Source of the DNA: Xylogone sp. PMI_703
Taxonomy: Eukaryota; Ascomycota; Leotiomycetes
Assembly: GCA_021399445.1 (NCBI GenBank)
Contig: JAJTUQ010000012.1
Location: forward strand, 322,501 to 386,500
Reading direction: 5' to 3'
Length of the DNA stretch: 64,000 nt
The notes under the pieces are model-generated. The model worked only from the letters and a program-made list of their open reading frames with translations. It did not search any database and was not told where the DNA came from. Position 1 is the first letter of the stretch. Each line of letters begins with the position of its first letter. Positions 21,401 to 32,700 of the stretch are shown here, one piece after another. A program made the position numbers and the translations under genes.

Positions 21401-23243
21401 TCACCCGTCCGGCGGGGAAAATCAAGCACCACTAGAACCCGTGGAAGCGAGGTACGATCTTCGAAAGCGACAGAGACTCAATGACTCTGATGATGAAGAC
21501 CGTCCTACCAAGATAGTTAAAGCCATGCTTGTAATGCTGGAAGATCAAGATTACCAAGACCCAGACGAGATAGCTCTGGCCAATTTAGTAACAGATCTAG
21601 ATATTGTTATCCCAATGACGTATAAAGAGGCCATTTCAGATCATAGATATGGTCAGAAATGGAAGGAGGCAATTGACGAAGAGATCGCATCATTACAGCA
21701 AAATGGCACATGGGAAGAAGAAATACCCCCGGAAGGAGCGAACTTGGTCTCCACCAAATGGGTATTCACTATCAAGACGAACCCCGACGGGACATTAAAC
21801 AGGTTCAAGGCAAGACTGGTTGCTCGAGGCTTCTCTCAGAAATATGGGCAGGATTTCACTGAGACGTTTGCACCTATGGTTAGAATGGATACTCTTCGGA
21901 TATTCATGGCCATTGTTGCAGCGGAAAACCTTGAATGCCACTCGTATGACGTGAAGAATGCTTTCACCGAATCACACCTACGAGAACGAATCTTCCTGTC
22001 TCAACCAGACGGAGTACCCAAGTTAAAGAACGGGTACGCATTACGTGTCTTACGGAGTTTGTATGGGCTAAAGCAGTCCGCGCGGGACTGGAACCTACTC
22101 TGCAAGAGTTATCTCGTTAAAATTGGATTTGTCCAAAGCTTAGCTGACCCTTGCCTTTATATCCACAAAGAACGCAAGATCATATTACTCGTTCACGTGG
22201 ATGACATCGCTGCTGCTGTACCAAGAGTGCAAGAATTGGAATGGTTTGGAAAGACATTGGCAGATCGATTCTATACCAAGAACCTGGGGGAGATTCAAGT
22301 GATCCTTGGTATCCGTGTTATTAGGAATCGAAAAGAGAAAACACTATTCTTAGATCAAGAACAATACCTGGATAACATTTTGAACCGATATGGAATAACT
22401 CAAGAGAAGCACAAGCCAAAGTCAGTGCCAATCTCTAGTTATGACAAGCTACGCCCGACTTCAGACTTTGACAAGAAGGCAAACCTGACCGAGTATCAAG
22501 AGCGCATAGGAAGCCTGATGTACGCGATGATAAACACCAGACCAGACATCGCGTTCGCTCTAGGCAAGCTTAGCCAATACATGAGTAATCCTGGAGAGTA
22601 CCATGCCAGTGCCGTAAAGGAACTCTTGAGATATGCCAGATCAACGATCAAACAGCGTATCCGTTATGGGCCAACTCCAATTCAAGCCAACCAATCGTCA
22701 CACCAAAGTAATGACGACAACAGACAAGCCGGTAGCTCTACGCTAGTCATGTATTCAGATGCAGACTGGGCAGGAGACAAGACCGACCGGAAAAGCACTT
22801 CAGGAAACGTAGCCATGCTTTACGGAGGGCCTGTTTCCTGGGGGAGTAAGAAGCAACGTTCAGTGGCAACTTCAAGCACTGAATCAGAATACATTACAAT
22901 GTCAATGTGTGTCAAGCAGAGCCAATGGATCGCTCAAATACTCCGTGATATGGGATTCCCTCAATATATTGGGTCAGACCCGATGACTGTACAAATATTG
23001 GGAGATAATCAAGGCATACTCGCGTTGGTAAAGAACCCATACCTTCACGAGCGATCAAAGCATATTGATATCTGTTACCACTACATCCGCAACCTAGAAG
23101 AGCATAAACACATTATCGTCAGCTACGTTCCCACAGCAGATATGGTAGCCGATGGCATGACAAAGCCGTTGCAGAAGACAATGTTCATACGGTTCAAGGA
23201 ACTACTTGGTCTGGCAACAGTAGGAGCAATTAAGAGACAGTAG
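18464..23243 (+). pseudogene. Copia gag-pol polyprotein, multiply interrupted
   Basis: Gag starts at ATG 18464 and shifts frame near 18660-18711. It continues to a CCHC-like zinc knuckle (CYLCDGNHSIKYC, Cx2Cx3Hx4C) and the protease motif ADTGASSHM. In-frame stops lie at 19944 (TAA), 20037 (TGA), 20418 (TAG), 20559 (TAG) and 21345 (TAA). Between them the integrase can be followed (RRFTHLG, IRTDNAS, the NGPAERAIQ region, FGCKCMSYV). From 21441 a clean 600-codon frame holds reverse transcriptase (STKWVF, RLVARGFSQ, catalytic HVDD in place of the usual YVDD) and RNase H (SDADWAG, DRKSTSG, SSTESEY, DNQG). At 20418 and 20559 the stops replace expected Trp codons, consistent with G-to-A transitions. 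It cannot make a full polyprotein. Confidence 0.9.
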
Positions 23244-23319
23244 GAGCGGTCAGAGGTGATACTGACAAGATGAGACTGACACAGGCTACATCATAGCACC
23301 TGTATGATCTGAGTAGGAG

Positions 23320-23551
23320 TGTTAGGAATTATGGGAGCAGAGCATACTGGCGCTCGGTAGCTATGCGATCGGAGTGGAACGACTAATAATCCGGTAAGAG
23401 AGTATTTAAGGGTGCAACCCCTTAAATACTAGATAGAAGAATATAAGCATATAATGTATAAGCCAATATAAGCCTATTCAACCCTACAATACGGTAGTGC
23501 CTAGTGAACCAACACTTCCATAATATGAGCCTAATGGTCATAATCTTAACA
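23320..23551 (+). repeat. 3' LTR of the Copia element
   Basis: 232 bp, TGTTAGGAAT to CTTAACA, preceded by a short purine run (GAGTAGGAG) that may be the polypurine tract. Keeps the canonical TG..CA ends. Confidence 0.9.
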
Positions 23552-25342
23552 CAACCACAAAATAATTATATTGCAATTTATCTAGTTATTAGCTAAACTA
23601 GGGCATTTAGTGATTCTATGCCCTACAATTCCACACCCTGAGCACTTCGGTGGCCGTCGTTGTGGTGCTGACAAAGCTTGAGTTGCATCCTCCGGATTTG
23701 CCCCTCCTACTACTTCCTGAGTAACTGTATTCGATTGAACCAATTCCTGGGCCTCCTGTGCTGTTAATGAGCCTGTATGAGCTATTTGCTTTTTAGACTT
23801 TTTGGATTTTCTTTGAATTGATTGGTTCACGGCTTTCAAATCCTCCACTTCTTTGGCCAAAAATATAGCACTATGCATAGCCATTTGACACCCCTTCATA
23901 AGCTGAGCAAACGCAATTCTAGTAGGTGTAGAAGGACTCCTATGCAACCGGAGCCTTGATTGGATGGCCTCATATTGTTTTTGCAGTTGAATTGTGTTCT
24001 GTGGTGTCTCTGGCACCCAAGATGTCCCTGAATTGCTATAAGAACTCCTAGGAGGGATAGAAGTCTCCTCAACTTCAATTCGTAATTTAGACATAACGCG
24101 AGTAGGATCATAAGGAACTAACCCAATAGCCACAAATCCTTGATTAATATTGTTTGAATTGAAGGTTTGTTGGCGTATAGTTGGGTATATTTCCAGAAAG
24201 TCAAGCTTCTCAATATGCTGAATATCCTTGCGTATCTTCTTTTCCACTTCCCTCCCATACGTACGCTTCAAAACCGCAAAACAGCTCACATCTAAAGGCT
24301 GTAGAATATGAGATGAATGTGGAGGCAAACAGACAGTAATAATATTGTTTTGAATACAATATCGGTTAAATTCAGGGGTCACATGGCTACCATGGCCATC
24401 AAGGACAAGCATACGATATTGACCTTTGAGCTTAACTTTACTGGATGGCTCAAATATCTTTTGAAGCCATTCAAAGCCAATATCGTTATTAGTCCACCCA
24501 TTATCACTAACCTCAATTCTCCAATCTGTTGGTAGACTGTCAAACCACCCAAGGATTTTAACCTTTCCTTTGAATATAATCATAGGAGGTAAAGCCCAAC
24601 CATTAGCACTAATCGATTCAATAGCTGTTACCCACTCTTTATTGCCAGGTTCTAGAAGTGGAGGTTTACCATAGCAATCAGAAGAAGTAACTACTTTAGT
24701 AGAAGCAATAACACCCATAGCAAAGCCAGTCTCGTCAAAGTTATATGTCCTCATCTAGAATGCCATATTGTGCTTTTATAGCAATCACATTGTCAAACCA
24801 CTCTCGAATAAGCTTTGGGTCTTCGCATTTGGCTCGTTTATAGTTATATCGACGTATATATTTGGTAGTTAACTCTGAGTGGCGCTTTATGAAGTCCCCA
24901 ATCCAATTTTTGCCTATAGACCGAGGAGGGATAGGCTCTCCACGTTCAGCAATCAAAATATTAGCCATTGATCGTACGTCTGAAGGCCTAGGAGGTAAGC
25001 CGCGTTTTCCCATAGACAATATCCATTGTACAAGCGATTGCTCTTCAATTGGGGACATTCTAAAACTTCCATTGTGTGTGGTTCCGAATTGAGGGTGGCC
25101 TTGTAGACGTTCACAAAGTGTAGATCTAGGAACGTCAAAAACGCGTGCGGCATGTCGAACAGACGTGACTTTGTGATTTTTGATCGCATTTATAGCTAAA
25201 AGGATTCTCTCTTCTTGATTTGAGACTGGCTTTTTAGGCATTTGAGCGTGTGTTGATGTAGAATAATTGAGCTGAAATTGGTTGTGTTGGTGGATTTGAT
25301 GATTTGGTGGGGAGGTGGCCGGACAGACCGGGAATTACGTTA
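23552..25342 (-). mobile_element. Fot/pogo-like transposon copy A, missing one end
   Basis: The right end has the family terminus (CCGGGAATTACGT next to TA at 25343-25344). The left side stops abruptly at the Copia 3' LTR: CAACCACAA at 23552 corresponds to the 3' untranslated region found 30-40 bp after the stop in the full copy at 49.7-51.6 kb. The remaining 3' end and its terminal repeat are not on the other side of the Copia element. Confidence 0.8.
23582..25241 (-). pseudogene. Fot-like transposase copy A with a 2-bp frameshift
   Basis: The N-terminal frame (25241-24741) and C-terminal frame (24754-23582) together match the 553-aa transposase at 49802-51463 along its length. They include the helix-turn-helix region, an HPELTTKYIRRYNY-like segment, the catalytic DET, LDGHGSH and QPLDVS motifs and a C-terminal CCHC knuckle (CSGCGIVGHRITKC). 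The two frames meet at DED-I where the DNA reads GACATATAAC. A TATATA tract has lost one TA unit, giving a stop immediately after the join. Everything else looks intact, so the inactivation is recent. Confidence 0.9.
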
Positions 25343-25366
25343 TGTAAGCCGAACGATTAAGTTAAC

Positions 25367-25800
25367 GTAAATCCCTGTTCAAGCGAACACCCGGTTCTAA
25401 CGAACACTGAAATTTACCGCAAAATTGAGCAGAATCACCTCTAAATAACTCAACTATTATATTGAATTCCAACTTGAAACTTAAAAATTATATTTATATA
25501 ATATTATTTACTAAATATGGAAATTTTAGTACTGTTGTAATTTATATTTTAAATGTTATAGGAAATAAACTGGATTTTGTAGTCTAAAAACAAAATAATT
25601 TAGATTGTAGCGAATAAAAATATCTAAATAGATTTTAATTTTAATATTTAATATTATCCTAGTATGATTAACGTACTTGCAAATATTTATTTTATTTGGT
25701 GTTATATATATCGATTTATTGAGATGTGATTTTTTCTAGATTTTGCGGTAAACTTCAGTGTTCGTTAGAACCGGGTGTTCGCTTGAACAGGGATTTACGT
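25367..25800. mobile_element. MITE with 61-bp terminal inverted repeats (Fot-like ends)
   Basis: The left end ACGTAAATCCCTGTTCAAG... (25367-25427) and the right end (25740-25800) are inverted copies with one mismatch in about 61 positions. TA flanks both sides (25365-25366, 25801-25802). The interior is AT-rich and non-coding. The first bases resemble the ACGTAATTCCC ends of the Fot-like copies in this window, so it probably depends on a related transposase. Confidence 0.85.
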
Positions 25801-26375
25801 TAGTGATGACAGAATAGCTGACATGTCCTCAGTGGTTAATTACGCTAACGCCTTTTCCTTGGAACCTGATCACGTGGCTGGTCAGCTTCCTTTGGCTCGG
25901 TTGATGTAATTATTCAGCTCCTCGTCATCATCCGACCAGCAAAAAGCAGACGAACCACAACACCATCAACAGCTCCATCGAATGTGCTTGTCTCCCGTTG
26001 GCTCTATGGTAATATTACAAACATAGTTTCGTAGCTAGTGCTACGGACAGGTGAAGATCGACTTGCTGGCCAACGCGAAAACAGAACAGGTGTAACTTAA
26101 GTTAAATTGGCCATGCTGACTTTGTTACTGAGCCTCGCGCACGTGAGCTTGCGACTGAGCTGGCCTCTCGATGAGCACCAACAACCACACAGCCTCAAGC
26201 GCTCATCAGGCGCTAACTCACAGCCTGCTCGATGTGTTCCACGCTATAATATTCACCAAACTTGAGATCAAGAGATATTTATCACCTCTCCGCGCTTCCC
26301 AGCTCACCGCGATAATACGCTTATATTGCGGTCGGATTCGGTCAATATTTGCTCGTAGGAGAGCATGCGGGCGCG

Positions 26376-28866
26376 ATGATGCGCTTGCTAGAGCGTTTAG
26401 AGAACGGCGACCTAAAGTTGATTTCTTTCAACGATGACAATCTTCCTCCATATGCCATCCTATCACATACTTGGACCGAAGGCCAAGAAGTTACATATGG
26501 TGAGTTGGTGTCCGGTATAGGCAAAGACAAGACTGGTTACGCCAAAATCCGCTTCTGTGTGGACAAAGCCGCGGAGGATGGGCTACAGTATTCCTGGGTG
26601 GATACTTGTTGCATCGACAAGTCTACGAGCGATGAGGTCAGCACGGCTATTAACTCGATGTTCCGCTGGTATCAGCGTGCAATCAAGTGCTACGTATACT
26701 TGTCTGATGTCCTGGTGCCGGCGGAGGTCGCTGATGCTCAAGCCTTCCAGATAACGTGGGCAGAAGCCTTTCGACGAAGCCGGTGGTTTACACGAGGCTG
26801 GACACTGCAAGAGCTTTTAGCGCCGCCTACAGTTGAGTTCTTCTCTAAGGATTACAAGTGGCTGGGTAATCGGATATCATTGGAACAGGAAATCCATCAG
26901 ATTACCAAGATTCCCATCGGAATATTGAGGGGACAAACAGAACTGTCTGAGTTAACTGTGGAGGAGCGAATGAACTGGGCGGCTCATCGTACAACAACGC
27001 TAAAAGAGGATAAAGTATATTGTTTGCTTGGAATTTTCGGGGTATTCCTACCACTTATCTATGGAGAGGGAGAAGAGTATGCAACTGAACGGCTGAGAGA
27101 TGAAATACAAAAGCGACAGGAAGGGCGAGGAACGGCAAGACTGCAAAACTTGACAGGTATATTGTTGTCCAAGGTAGTATTCCTCTTGTGAATCTTCGTA
27201 TGGCTAATAAGGTATAGTCTCCTCGTCGTTACCTTTTCCGCGCAACGAATTCTTCATCGGACGAGAAGATGAGCTTTAACCTCTCGAACAATTCCTCCTC
27301 CACAACACTCATCAACGCATGACAATATGTGGTATGGGAGGCTGTGGGAAATCAGCACTTGCCCTTGAGCTGGGATATCGCGCGTTGACTCAAAACGTCA
27401 AGCGTCTCGTTTTCTGGGTGTCTGCCATTAACCAAGAGAGCTTCGAGCTGGCTTATCGGGAAATTGGAAACCGCCTTTGTATTCGAGGAATTTCCGATGA
27501 CAACGCAAACATCAAGCGGATTGTTAAAGACGCACTAAACTCGGATAACATGGGTCGCTGGTTGATGATTGTTGACAATGCTGATGACTCTGGAGTCCTT
27601 ATGAGGGAGCGGAGCACTGGAAGCAATTTGGAGCCAGTTCAACTTCGTGATTATCTCCCATACAACCCTCAAGGCAAGATCCTTTTTACTACACGAAGTA
27701 GGAAAGTCGCTGAAGATTTAACTCCGAGCAGTGTATTGAAGCTCAGTGAAATGGGTGAAGCTGAGGCTCAACAGCTACTGAAACGGCGAATATCAAATTC
27801 AACATTACTTCATGACAAGAAAGCTCTTAACCAATTGTTAGAGATAGTCGCTTATCTACCACTTGCTATTGTACAGGCAGCTGCTTTTATGAACAATAAT
27901 GACATATCAGTATCTGGATATATTTCGTTGTTCCGAAAAGCAGGTACTGCAGCCGAGCTCTTTGGTGAGCATTTCGAAGACCCCAGTAGATACCCAGAGA
28001 TGGATAGTACAATTGCAAAAACGTGGCACATCTCATTCGATCAGATACGGAAACAAGACTCACTTGCTGCGGAGTATCTTTCGTTTATGGCGTGCATCGA
28101 TCGCATCAACATTCCTCAGTCGCTGTTACCTCCCGGAGGCTCCCCGGTGCAACAAGCTAAAGCGGTCGGGACGTTGAAGGCATATGCATTCATCACGGAG
28201 CGTCAACAGGGTGTGCAAGAGCTAGAAAGCGAGAAGTTCTTCGATATGCACCGACTGGTCCACATGGCGTCGGAATGGTGGCTAGATAGGCATGGTGAAC
28301 AGATGGATTGGACAGCCAAAACGGTGATGCGACTTGAGAAGCTAATCCCATATGGTGGTCATGAGAGAAAGGAAGAGTGGATGATGTATCTCCCTCACGC
28401 AATCCACATGGCCAGATTAGACTACAAGTTGGACAAGATAGCAAGGGCTTCGCTTTTAGATCGGATAGGACGATGTCAAGCAAGCTTAGGGCAATATTCG
28501 GCAGCAGAGAAGACGCATCAACAAGCGCTTCTGTTGCGAAAAAGGAGGTTGGGGAAGGACCATGAACAAACCCTTACAAGCATGAATGAGGTAGGAGTAG
28601 CATTTGACAACCAGGGAAAGTATCAAACAGCGGAAACGATGCATCGACAGACGCTGGGGCAGAGAGAGAAGGTGCTTGGGCCTGAGCATCCTTCTACGCT
28701 GACAAGCATGTACAACCTTGCTCACCTCCTTACAACTCGGCAGCACTACGACGATGCTGCTGCTTTGTATAAAAGAGCATACGCTGGGTATAGCACTGTT
28801 CTTGGAAATGATCATCCAACTACACGTGCATGCCACAAACATTATTCCGACATGCTTGCATCGTAA
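26376..28866 (+). pseudogene. HET-NB-ARC-TPR protein (fungal NLR), one in-frame stop
   Basis: STAND-type NLR architecture linked in fungi to heterokaryon incompatibility and immunity-like cell death. The first ATG (26376) opens a HET domain: PYAILSHTW, YSWVDTCCIDK, RGWTLQELLAP and DKVYCLLGIFGV. A 61-bp GT-AG intron (27157-27217) joins it in phase to PFPRNEFFIGREDEL, then TAA at 27277-27279. The same frame continues directly into the NB-ARC domain: P-loop GMGGCGKS, WLMIVDNADD, KILFTTRS and LPLAIVQAAAF. The C-terminus has three tandem TPRs with the alternating LG..HP(S/T)TL pattern. One nonsense codon thus separates effector and switch domains. ATG 27319, just before the P-loop, could start a HET-less NB-ARC-TPR protein. 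Readthrough or assembly error are alternatives. Confidence 0.85.
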
Positions 28867-29700
28867 GAGCGGGAGAGGCTTACTCATCGTCATGAGATGC
28901 CAAGTCATGGCATACAACCGGACAAGGGATCCAAACTATCACTTGGTTTGGCGAAGGCGAAGATACGCATAAAAGGCTTAAAGTTCTCTAGGAACTAAAT
29001 GAAGTCTTATACACAATTATATAATTATAACTTGATAGCGTTATAAAGCATTGCCTATCTTACTTACGAGGATACGCAATCTTTCAAGTGAATCAGATGT
29101 TATCCAGAACTTAAGTACACAAGTTTCACGACGACTTTTTCCAGCAGCATAAACAAATTATTATATAATCACCTCAATCATGTGTTTATCCTTTACGTTT
29201 TTCGATAATATGATACATCAAGTCCAGGCAACGCACTGAAGAACTATACCGAAAATGGAACATCTAGGGCAGTAGATTTTCAATTCCTAACAGCGTTTAA
29301 TTGACTAACTACATTATTTTAACGTCAACGGCTCAAATTCGCATGCAACACTGGCTCGCTGATGGAATAGAGCTTTCCCGTTCCGAACATCTTCATGTCA
29401 GCCACAGAACTGCCACAAGCTTAGCACGATTATACGGTATAAATGTAATTATGGTAGTCATCTGTAATTGCCTTCGTACTTCTTAGCTTGCTAAGAGGAG
29501 AAGGAACTAAAAAAAGCCTACCGACCACTTCTTCAGGGCAAAATTTTTGCGCTAGTCCAAATGAAGCTACTCGAATTTCTGGAAAATTTTCAGAACGATA
29601 GGGTATATCTCATACTTTACGCACGTGACTCTTCTGATCTTACTGTGTTACACGAAATGGTGCCTTATTACCTCCTCCATCGCTCCTTACGCCTCCTATA
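28867..29700. other. Spacer between the NLR and Helitron debris
   Basis: AT-rich, no recognisable gene. Expected to hold the 3' UTR of the NLR gene at its left end. Confidence 0.4.
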
Positions 29701-32700
29701 TCTCAAGCAGATGGCTCCCAAGGGCTGCCTAGTCTAGATAATGCTGAGTGGCACCTTGCAAGTGAGCAGAGGAGAGCTGCTATTGAACTTCAGAGGGAGA
29801 AGGTTCAGGACCTAGAACAGATGCGGCAAAGTGCAAATCAACATAGGGCAGAACTAGAACTCCAAAGAGAGAAGGATGACGTATTAAATTATAAAGAGGG
29901 GATTCGAGAGCTAGACCGTCAAGCACGCCAGCGTTGGCTTGATGATGCTGCTCAGCGACAGGCAGAGAAATTAGCTGCGGTTGAGCTCCGGAGGGATAAA
30001 GAGTTAACGCTCCAAAGGGAAAAGAATGAACAGTGAGACCTAAAAGAAAAGACCCGAGCGGCAGACCGACAGCGTCAGCGAGCTGAGGTGCGAAGAGTAA
30101 AAGAACAACAAGAAGCTGAGCGTGGGGAGAGGTCGAGACTTAATAGTCTTGCAATTGTCCAGCACACTCAGGAAACCTGGCGTTTACGAGATGAAGCCCG
30201 TGCTACGAAACTTCGTGGGGGTGATGTACTACGGGACGAAGCTGATATGAGAGCTACAGGCCGCTCCAAGCGTCCGGCGGATACTCGGCAGGCTACGGGG
30301 TTAGGGCGATTAGATGGTGGACGATCGAGGTAGGGGTGCTGACCTAGATCTAGGAATCCTGATGATAATTAATTTGTAGCACGAGAAAGCCTCGACGGTT
30401 AAACCTCGACTTTGATAACGAGATCCCGTCTTTTCTTAAACAAGAATTTGAATATATGGGGAATGTTTCGTCAACATTCCCAGAGGAAATTAAACCAAGT
30501 AACCAGATGTCTTGTATGAGAGACTACCAAAGAGCAATTGCACATGCTTCTAAACGACTACCTTGTGGGATCTGTGGGGGGTTATTCCAGGAAGATCATG
30601 CTCTTTCCATTTCTCTCCAAGACGAGAATCTGCTACACTATCTACAAGTTTCTCAAACTAGTCCGGACTCTTGCTCGGTTACTGACAGTCGACTATCTGT
30701 GTGTCTGACTTGCAACTATTGCATTGCAAATAACAAGATCCCGCCCTTGTCAGCTGGAAACTTTGTGAACCGGTTATTCTGCCAAGATTATCCCGCTGCT
30801 TTGAGAGACCTCAATACTGCCAAGAACGGTTTATTGCTCGGGCGCATGTTATTGGTGCTTTCCTGAAACTTACCTCTGGTGCACAGAAGGGTATCAGCTA
30901 CAGGGGTGCACGGGCCACTACGTTGCCGTAAAGCAGGATCCGAGCAACATCCTTTCAATCTTGCCTATCAAGAGACTACAAGATTACACTACCATTACGG
31001 TGAGTTGGGAGCAAGAGACTCCACCGTCAGAGGAGAACCTTGCTCGCTTCTGCTCAGTTAACAAGGATAAGGTTTTGCAGGCCTTATTGTGGCTCTGTGC
31101 TAATAACCCTGTGTATAAGTCAGTAACGATCGACTATGAGGTATTAGAATCCTGGCCTCAGGATCATATCCCCCAGGAGATTCGAGATGCATTCCTTGCT
31201 TTGCAAACTGACCCAGCTTCTACTAACAAAGATGAGCGGGAGGGTTATGCAACTTCTCTGCAGGATGGCTTGTTTGAAAATGAGCTTGATGCAGAGGTGG
31301 AGGATCCGGAGCCGGGCACGATTGTCAGCAGGTCGTTCTTTTCCGACTTCCACGGCCAGGATCCACAGGATACTTCTGCCCTGCTAGCTAGTCTTCAAGC
31401 AGTTCTCGAGAGTAGAGATTCTGAGGCTGTACACGGCATATCTGAGGGAGACAGTGCAAGCTCTAGTCTAGAGTCTCCACTTGATCCCGTCAATCCACAC
31501 ATCTCTTATAAGAGTGTGCCAGGCCTACCAGTCCTTGACTCCTTCACTGATCCAGCGTACTTTACTGGTGCTTTCCCAACTTTGTTTCCATATGGCGTTG
31601 GGGGACACCTAGGTGACATACATGAAAATCGACCTCAAAAAGTGTCGCTTCAAGAATTTGCTAAATACGCTATGTTGCATCACTCCCATTTGTTTGTAAT
31701 ACCTTTTCAATCTTATATAGAGTCACTAACATCGCAGATTTTCCCAACACCATAATTTTATGTTTTATCTTTACGACCTAATTCTCATCCGACAAGCATG
31801 TCTTGGCAACTATCTCCAGGTTAAAAAGGGCTACTGGACCGCCGCTAACGCAGATCTTGCAAGGTTAACTGGGGATGAGCTACATGCTGCTGCTGCTCAA
31901 TTTCAAAACAAGGTCAAGATATCGAACCCAGTGATCCATACCTTAATCAATAACATGAGGATCATTTCATCCTTCAATCCAGAATCCTATGGAGAAAAGA
32001 TTAGATTGCGAAATCTTATTTTCGGAAAAATTGGACGTTTAGGAATTCCACTTATCTGGTTTACGCTTAATCCTCACGATATAGGGAATATCTTTGTGGT
32101 GAAGTTGGCTGGGGAAGATGTTGCGCTAGACAATGCAGGGGTTAAGTCACGCTTGCTTAAGTTAACTCTGAAGAACCCAAGTCTGGTAGCTCAGTACTTT
32201 CACACTATTATTACTGCCTTCTTTGACTGCTTCTTCAAGTGTCTTTCCGGAGAAGCAGGGATCTTTGGTACTGTCTCTTCCTATTTTGGAGTAGTAGAGT
32301 CGACGACCCGGATGATGCTGCACCTACATGGTTTTGCCTGGCTGTCTGGGAATTTTGGTGCTGCAAACTTATCTCAGAGGCTAGTTTCTGACATCCAATT
32401 TAGAGATCGTGTTATCACCTACATACAATCAATAGTTAAAGAGACAGTTGATCTTACTTTCGGTCAGCGATTTGCTGCAAGCGAACCTCCTGGTTCAGCT
32501 GCCTTCAATATGCCAGACAATATGACTCCGGAGGCTTTTAAGAATGCCCTTGACATCGACTCTAACAATGTTGCTGCTAAGGTCCAAATGCATGTCCACT
32601 CTCATACATGCACCAAATATCAAAGGAAGGACATGAAAGCTCGCCTTGAGACTCAGCAGAAAGAAAATGAGCAAAGTAAGCTTATTAGCATCCAGCCGAC

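Larger units (their letters stand above)
17849..23551 (+). mobile_element. Copia-type LTR retrotransposon
   Basis: Two near-identical direct repeats (17849-18078 and 23320-23551, about nine differences by eye) bracket a gag-protease-integrase-RT-RNase H order, the Ty1/Copia arrangement. Both LTRs start TGTTAGGAATTAT. The right one ends AATCTTAACA and the left one has TA instead of CA. The expected 5-bp target duplication is absent: TCTTT precedes the left LTR and CAACC follows the right one. The right flank is the 3' part of a Fot-like element, while the left flank is the end of a different, AT-rich Fot relic. Confidence 0.92.
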
